Translations under genes and position numbers: made by a program
Source: an uncultured Clostridia bacterium
Lineage (GTDB): Bacteria > Bacillota > Clostridia > TANB77 > CAG-465
Reading direction: 5' to 3'
NCBI GenBank assembly: GCA_944383035.1
Contig: CALWOE010000003.1
Coordinates: forward strand, 1-45,615
DNA: 45,615 nt
The notes under the pieces: model-generated
The model's database searches: none
Told to the model about the DNA's origin: nothing
Seen by the model: only the letters and a program-made list of their open reading frames with translations
Shown here: positions 40,808 to 45,615 of the stretch, piece after piece
How positions within the stretch are numbered: the stretch's first letter is position 1
Layout of the letters: each line of letters starts with the position of its first letter

Positions 40808-42445
40808 ATGTTTGAAAGTGTAAAAGCAAGAAGAAACCCAGTTGGTGTTGAGTTTATTAAAAGAGGACTTTTAACAGAAGTACAAGTAGATAGGGTACTT
40901 GAATATCAAAAAGATCATAAAGATCTAAAATTTGGTGAAATAGTAGATATTCTCGATATGTGCGATAAGAAACAATTATTAGAAACTTTAGCATATAAAA
41001 TGCAAGTTACACCTGTAATGTTAGATGGTGATTTGGATGTAAATCCAGTAAATTATTTACCACGTGATGTTATTATAAATTATAAAGTTCTTCCTTTTGA
41101 TTTAGAGGGAAATAAATTAAAAGTTGCTTTCTGTGATCCACAAAATGCAACAAAAGTTCGTGAGATAGAATTACTTCTTATGAATCAAGGCTATGATATG
41201 GAAGTATATCTTACACTTTATACTAGTATAATGCGTCAAATATCTAATATTAGAACTGTAACAACAAGTTATGTTGATAAAGAAGAAAAAGATATTACAA
41301 AATTAATCGATAATATCATTGTTACAGCAATGCAAAAAAGAGCTTCAGATATACATATAGAACCAATGGAAAATAAAGTTAGGGTAAGATATAGAATTGA
41401 TGGTGAACTTATAACTGTAACAGAACTTCCAAAGGATAGACAAGATATAATAACAGGAAGAATAAAATCAATTTCTGGAATGCATCAAGAAATTGTATAT
41501 GACCAAGATGGAAGTATAACAACTTATGATGACTATAGCATTCGTGTATCTTCACAAAAAAATGTATATGGTGAAAAATTCGTTTTAAGACTTTTAAAGA
41601 AAAATGTTGACAAAAAAAACTTATTTGAACTTGGATTTTTTGAAGATAAAGAATTAGTTGAAAAATCTTTTGATAAAAGAAATAGTGTTATAGTTGTTTG
41701 TGCACCAACAGGAGAAGGTAAAACAACAACTTTATATAGTGTTCTTGAATATTTAGATAGACCTGAAATAAATATTATATCAATAGAAAATCCAGTTGAA
41801 CGTAGATTACCAGGTATTAACCAAGTAGAAATTGGTAATAATGTTACATTTGTATCTGCTTTAAGAACTGTTTTAAGACAAGACCCTGATATTATCTTGG
41901 TTGGTGAGGTAAGAGATGAAGAAACAGCAAAAACAGTTATTGAAGCTGGTCAAACTGGTCACTTAGTTTTAACTACAATACATACAATTGATGCAATCGA
42001 GGCGATTACAAGACTTAGAAAAATGGATGTATCAAATTATGATATCTCAGCAACACTTGTAACTTCAATATCACAAAGATTAGTTAGAAGACTTTGTAAT
42101 AAATGTAAAAGACCACATAAATTAACAGAAGATGAATTAAAATATATAGATAAGGTTACAAGAAGAACTGGAGTAAAATTTGATTTAGAAAATGCAGAAC
42201 TTTTTGAACCAGTTGGATGTGAATATTGTGATAATATAGGTTATTACGAAAGAATAGGTGTATTTGAAGTATTATGTTTTGATGAATATTTAAAAGATAT
42301 GATATCAGATGGAAAATCAACAATAGATATAAGAAAATATGCTTTAGAAAATACTGAATATAAACCACTTATTGTAGATGGTATAAATAAAGTATTACAA
42401 GGACATACAACAATTGATGAAATAAGAAGAAAACTAACAATATAA
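40808..42445 (+). CDS. pilB: Type IV pilus extension ATPase PilB
   Basis: Hexameric motor that drives pilus growth, 545 aa. An N-terminal MshEN-type domain (about 10-150) is followed by the ATPase core with ASDIHIEP (N2 domain), Walker A CAPTGEGKTTTLYS (near 298, with Glu where Ser is typical), Asp box SIENPVERRLPG, Walker B DIILVGEVRDEETA, and His box TTIHTIDA. The four-cysteine zinc motif is CNKC ... CEYC near 430-478. Start ATG with AAGGAGG. Confidence 0.94.
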   Translation: MFESVKARRNPVGVEFIKRGLLTEVQVDRVLEYQKDHKDLKFGEIVDILDMCDKKQLLETLAYKMQVTPVMLDGDLDVNPVNYLPRDVIINYKVLPFDLEGNKLKVAFCDPQNATKVREIELLLMNQGYDMEVYLTLYTSIMRQISNIRTVTTSYVDKEEKDITKLIDNIIVTAMQKRASDIHIEPMENKVRVRYRIDGELITVTELPKDRQDIITGRIKSISGMHQEIVYDQDGSITTYDDYSIRVSSQKNVYGEKFVLRLLKKNVDKKNLFELGFFEDKELVEKSFDKRNSVIVVCAPTGEGKTTTLYSVLEYLDRPEINIISIENPVERRLPGINQVEIGNNVTFVSALRTVLRQDPDIILVGEVRDEETAKTVIEAGQTGHLVLTTIHTIDAIEAITRLRKMDVSNYDISATLVTSISQRLVRRLCNKCKRPHKLTEDELKYIDKVTRRTGVKFDLENAELFEPVGCEYCDNIGYYERIGVFEVLCFDEYLKDMISDGKSTIDIRKYALENTEYKPLIVDGINKVLQGHTTIDEIRRKLTI

Positions 42446-42478
42446 TTTTTGAAATTAAACAAAAGAAGGAGAAAAAAT

Positions 42479-43588
42479 ATGGATTTATTAAATCAAATAC
42501 TTCAAAAAGCTATAAGTCTAGGTGCAACTGATGTTCATCTTGCACCAGACGTTGTACCTGTATATAGAATAAGTAGGAGACTGTTTTATGATGATAGTAA
42601 ATTTCCACTTTCTAAAATGTCACTTGTTCAAATCGTAGAAGATTTTTACAAAGAAAGACCAAATTTAGAAAAAGATTTTGAGGAAAGAAGACAATTAGAT
42701 GTTTCACATACTTACGGTGATCATAGATTTAGAATTAATATATCACTTACAAAAGGTATTCCAACTTTTTCTATTAGAATAATTCCAAATACAATGCTTG
42801 ATGTATCAGATCTTGGTTTAAAAGACATTATTAATAAAATGAAAAAGATTAATTCAGGATTAATACTTTTAACAGGTAAAGTAAATTCTGGTAAATCTAC
42901 TACTTTAAATGCTTTTGTTCAAGAATTAAATAAAGAAGTAAATAAAAAAATAGTAACTTTAGAAGATCCAATTGAATATGAGCATAAATCAAATAAATGT
43001 ATTATAATTCAAAAAGAAATTGGAAGAGAATCTGATGTTTTAAGCTATTATGATGGATTAATAAATCTATTGAGAGAAGATGCAGATATTGCAATTTTAG
43101 GAGAAATTAGAGATAAAAGAACAATGGATGTAGCACTTGACTTATCAGAATCTGGTGGACTTGTAATAGGTACACTACATACACGTTCATGCGGTGAGAC
43201 ACTAGAGAGAATTATAAGTATGTATCCTCCTGCTGATCAAGCAACAATTAAAAATACAGTTTCATCTGTATTAAAAATGGTTGTTTCTCAAAAGTTAGTA
43301 GTTGATACAGAAGGAAAATTACTAATGATACCTGAAATTATGATGGTAAATCATACTATTGCAGCACTTATAAGACAAGAGAAATTTAGTGTTGGTGACT
43401 TAGAAGATTCAATTCATGCACAACGTGATATTGGTTCTTTAAGTTTTGAATATTCTTTAGCTGATTTATATTCAAGGGGAAAAATTGATATGGAAACAGT
43501 AAAAGCAAATGCAGATGAAAATAGAATGGAAACAATTAAAAACCTAATTTTAACTTATGGTGGTAATTTAGATGATGTTGATTTTTAG
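42479..43588 (+). CDS. pilT: Type IV pilus retraction ATPase PilT
   Basis: Retraction motor, 369 aa, cytoplasmic. Start ATG 42479 (AAGGAG 8 bases before); a TTG at 42449 precedes the ribosome binding site. GATDVHLAPDVVPVYR at the N terminus, Walker A TGKVNSGKSTTL (about 132-143; PilT usually has GPTGSGKST), LEDPIEYEHKS, Walker B IAILGEIRDKRTMD, His box GTLHTRSCGETLERI, and ALIRQEK in place of the AIRNLIRE motif. It has no zinc motif, in contrast to PilB. Presence of PilT implies retractile pili. Confidence 0.9.
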   Translation: MDLLNQILQKAISLGATDVHLAPDVVPVYRISRRLFYDDSKFPLSKMSLVQIVEDFYKERPNLEKDFEERRQLDVSHTYGDHRFRINISLTKGIPTFSIRIIPNTMLDVSDLGLKDIINKMKKINSGLILLTGKVNSGKSTTLNAFVQELNKEVNKKIVTLEDPIEYEHKSNKCIIIQKEIGRESDVLSYYDGLINLLREDADIAILGEIRDKRTMDVALDLSESGGLVIGTLHTRSCGETLERIISMYPPADQATIKNTVSSVLKMVVSQKLVVDTEGKLLMIPEIMMVNHTIAALIRQEKFSVGDLEDSIHAQRDIGSLSFEYSLADLYSRGKIDMETVKANADENRMETIKNLILTYGGNLDDVDF

Positions 43589-43607
43589 TTTGAAAGGGGT
43601 GGATTAG

Positions 43608-44978
43608 ATGCCAAATTATAAATATAAAGTTGTTTTTAGTGATGGAAAAATTGGTAGAGGAACAATAATGGCAACTAGTAAAGCACATGCCATTGAGAGT
43701 CTAAAAAAAGATAACAATCAACCTGTAAAAATAAAAAGACTTCGTGATAGTTCTCAAAGATATAAAAAACTAGATTATAATAAAATAGCAAGACAAGCTA
43801 AAAAACAACAATTAGAGGCAATAAGAAAAAATAATTCTGAAAAAAGAAAAAAGAAGACAAATGATGAAAAGAAGAAAATGGCATTAAAAGATTTAGCAAA
43901 AATTGAAGTACATCCATTTCAAATGATAACAACTGAGGATATTATAATTTTTGTAAATAATTTATATATCTTAAAAAAAGCTAGATTTAATAATGTTCAA
44001 GCCTTACAAGCAATATACGATGGAACAGAAAATACAAGATTTAAAGATATTATAGAAGATATTCTAATTGGTGTTCAAGCCGGTGAAAGAATGTATAAAG
44101 TAATGGAAGCTTATCCAAAAGTTTTTAAACCAATGTTTATAAACTTTATTAGAGTTGGTGAAGAAACTGGTACATTAGATGATGCCTTACTTTATGCTAG
44201 AGATTATATAGAAAACTCTACAAAATTACAAAAGAAAATTAGAAATACAGTAATTCCTAAGGTTTTACAATTTTTTGCAATAATGATAATGATGTTTGTT
44301 GCAGTTATTTACGGTGTTCCGATACTAGAAGATGTATATGAAATGTTTAATTCATCTACACAAGTTCCAGAAGCTACAATGGCAACTTTACATGCAGCTA
44401 GATGGCTAATGGATAATTGGTGGTGGATAGTTATAGCAATTGGTTCTGTGATAGCAGGATTTTTAGTATATAGAGCAACTCCAAGAGGAAGATATGCTAT
44501 AGATAAATTTATGGTTACAAATAAACTTTTTGGTCCACTTATGCTTAATTTAACAGTAAGTAAATTCTTTAGAGCGATGCTTCTTAATTTAAAGAATGGC
44601 ATGAGAATTCAAGAAAGTTTAGAAATTTCAAAAAATGTAACATCAAATTATTATTTCTTATCAGCAGTAGAAGCTGGTAAAGTAAATGCTTTAAGTGGTG
44701 AATCTTGGATAGAACCATTTATACAAAATAAATTGTTTAATCCTATGACTGCTGAAATGATAACTATAGGTATGCAAACTGATTTGGCTGAAATGATGGA
44801 AAAAGTTAATGAATATATTGAAATGAGAATAGAAGAATCATTACAATTATTTATTAAATTATTACCAAATGTTACATATAGCTTTGTTGGTGTAGCACTA
44901 ATAGCATTTGTTATTGTAGTTGTTGTACCACTTGTAAATGTTTATATGGGATCATTTATAGAAATGCCAGCAAGATAA
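43608..44978 (+). CDS. pilC: Type IV pilus inner-membrane platform protein PilC
   Basis: GspF/PilC family platform protein, 456 aa. The N-terminal ARASP-like segment MPNYKYKVVFSDGKIGRGTIMAT is followed by a Lys-rich linker (about 45-95). Two T2SSF repeats follow, each with helices and TM segments (TM near 223-245, 270-288 and 425-447). FINFIRVGEETGTLDDAL and the second-repeat AEMITIGMQTDLAEMMEKV are the conserved cores. Start ATG with GAAAGGGG. Last gene of the pilus operon. Confidence 0.92.
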   Translation: MPNYKYKVVFSDGKIGRGTIMATSKAHAIESLKKDNNQPVKIKRLRDSSQRYKKLDYNKIARQAKKQQLEAIRKNNSEKRKKKTNDEKKKMALKDLAKIEVHPFQMITTEDIIIFVNNLYILKKARFNNVQALQAIYDGTENTRFKDIIEDILIGVQAGERMYKVMEAYPKVFKPMFINFIRVGEETGTLDDALLYARDYIENSTKLQKKIRNTVIPKVLQFFAIMIMMFVAVIYGVPILEDVYEMFNSSTQVPEATMATLHAARWLMDNWWWIVIAIGSVIAGFLVYRATPRGRYAIDKFMVTNKLFGPLMLNLTVSKFFRAMLLNLKNGMRIQESLEISKNVTSNYYFLSAVEAGKVNALSGESWIEPFIQNKLFNPMTAEMITIGMQTDLAEMMEKVNEYIEMRIEESLQLFIKLLPNVTYSFVGVALIAFVIVVVVPLVNVYMGSFIEMPAR

Positions 44979-45009
44979 AATATGTTTGTCAAAACACACT
45001 TAAAATGAC

Positions 45010-45040
45010 AAACTGGACTTTAACGGTCCAGTTTATTTTT
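45010..45040 (+). terminator. Terminator of the pilus operon
   Basis: A 9-bp stem (AAACTGGAC/GTCCAGTTT) with a 7-base loop, followed by TTATTTTT. Confidence 0.85.
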
Positions 45041-45052
45041 GGTATTAGTGAA

Positions 45053-45536
45053 AACCCCATGCTATGCGTGGGGTTCAAAAAAGCTTAAAGCGTTGAGAAG
45101 CGTAATGTAAAAAACATCTCCTTATGATATAATTTAAGAGGTTCGGCAACCAAATAAATTATAAAAAGGAGATGATTACGTATGAAAAAAACTCATACTC
45201 AGAAAGTTTATCACATATAACATGGGAATGCAAGTATCATGTTGTATTCGCACCAAAATTTAGAAGACAAGAAATATATGGAAATCGTGTCTTCTAGGCA
45301 AAAGGATATTTTGTAAGTACAGTAGGAAAAAATAAAAAGAAAATAGAAGAATATATAAGAAATCAAATAAAAGAAGACATGATAAATGATCAGATGACAA
45401 TAAAAGAATATATAGACCCTTTTAAAGGGGAGCAAGTAAAAAAAATCGCGGTTGTCGGATCAAAAATACCTCTTAAGAGGTTGCTCGCGTTAGTCCCTTA
45501 TAGGGCGCAAAGAAAAACCACGTGTTATACGCGTGG
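45053..45536 (+). mobile_element. Internally deleted IS200-type element
   Basis: Left-end hairpin AACCCCATGC-TAT-GCGTGGGGTT (45053-45075), a tnpA remnant, and right-end hairpin CCACGTG-TTATA-CGCGTGG (45518-45536) match the layout of IS200: subterminal imperfect hairpins and no terminal inverted repeats. The leader keeps CATCTCCTT (45115-45123), complementary to the tnpA ribosome binding site AAGGAGATG (45166-45174), as in the known IS200 translation block, with TATAAT (45128-45133) in between. The outer borders are approximate. Confidence 0.8.
45182..45440 (+). pseudogene. IS200 transposase TnpA remnant
   Basis: ATG 45182 with AAAAGGAG begins the gene, which is frameshifted after about three codons. 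The family sequence SESLSHITWECKYHVVFAPK, FRRQEIYG then joins directly to GNRVF, a TAG where Trp is expected, AKGYFVSTVGKNKKKIEEYI and KEYIDPFKG. About 80 codons with the catalytic HUH motif are missing, while the Tyr in EEYI is kept. Junction at TGGAAA suggests deletion between short repeats. It cannot make an active transposase. Confidence 0.85.
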
Positions 45537-45550
45537 ATTTTTATTTGTAT

Positions 45551-45615
45551 GACGGGCATATCAATGCTCTGTGGTGAAAGTCCACCGAGGCGTAGTTACC
45601 GACGAACTCTTAAGC
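45551..45615 (+). other. Possible 5' end of a group II intron
   Basis: The last 65 bases contain GTGGTGAAAGTCCACC (a stem with a GAAAGT loop) followed by GAGGCGTAGTTACCGACGAA and CTTAAGC. They are markedly GC-richer than the rest of the window. The pattern resembles domain I of bacterial group II introns, but the window ends before any reverse transcriptase or further domains, so this rests on resemblance only. Confidence 0.3.

Noticed and set aside
42449-42478. Extended pilT start at TTG 42449
   Set aside because: The AAGGAG ribosome binding site lies within that extension and points to ATG 42479.
45211-45435. Minus-strand frame over the IS200 relic
   Set aside because: It is the reverse complement of a recognisable tnpA remnant; its sequence is hydrophobic low-complexity and without start signals.
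1-45615. CRISPR arrays, tRNA or rRNA genes
   Set aside because: No regularly spaced repeats with unique spacers, no cloverleaf-like GC-rich segment and no rRNA-like sequence were seen.

Overview
The window is very AT-rich, coding-dense and predominantly plus-strand, with AGGAGG-type ribosome binding sites and a strong set of endospore genes (pdaA, bofA, sleB, ypeB, the complete spoIIIAA-AH operon) plus a Gram-positive type IV pilus operon. This points to a spore-forming, low-GC member of the Clostridia, plausibly an uncultured gut lineage (inference). The genetic code looks standard: TGA serves as a normal stop.

Layout. 1-1.7 kb: two unrecognised hypothetical genes facing each other. 1.7-6.5 kb: topB, then a compact frr-cdsA-rseP operon that lacks the usual uppS and dxr. 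6.5-7.8 kb: a decayed FxLYD-like gene with an intact-looking promoter, and a helical hypothetical gene. 7.8-15.4 kb: the spore cortex/germination cluster pdaA(-), bofA, sleB, ypeB, interrupted twice by accessory DNA. A HipA/CtkA-like kinase gene lies inside a perfect 53-bp direct repeat. A 3-kb KilA-N/RhuM island sits directly after ypeB inside a perfect 46-bp direct repeat of the ypeB 3' end. The kilA-N gene is itself split by a RhuM-carrying insertion flanked by an 11-bp direct repeat. 15.4-27.7 kb: corA and a DUF6873-like gene, pcrA, a DUF1287 protein, ddl, an alpha/beta hydrolase, a spore-type GH18 protein and a SWIM-SNF2 helicase. 27.8-32.7 kb: spoIIIAA-AH. 32.8-45.0 kb: mnmA followed by a pilus operon (pilM-pilN fusion, pilO, a PilP-like gene, an unknown gene, two tandem pilins, a prepilin-peptidase N-domain/pseudopilin fusion, two minor pilin-like genes, pilB, pilT, pilC). 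45.0-45.6 kb: an internally deleted IS200-type element and, at the very edge, a sequence resembling the start of a group II intron.

How the parts work together. The sporulation genes cover cortex modification (PdaA), control of sigma-K activation (BofA), germination lysis (SleB/YpeB) and the mother cell-forespore channel (SpoIIIA). The pilus genes encode a near-complete assembly machine with extension and retraction ATPases, but no complete prepilin peptidase in the window. At five intergenic sites, hexamers matching the WalR half-site TGTWAH recur at exact 11-bp spacing, near frr-cdsA-rseP, the FxLYD remnant, DUF1287/ddl, the hydrolase/GH18 pair and mnmA-pil. This suggests a shared envelope-stress input.

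The most interesting observations are the two long direct-repeat duplications that bracket accessory cassettes without any recombinase, the peptidase-domain/pseudopilin fusion whose topology suits prepilin cleavage, the pilin pair with mosaic identity, and the phased WalR-like boxes.
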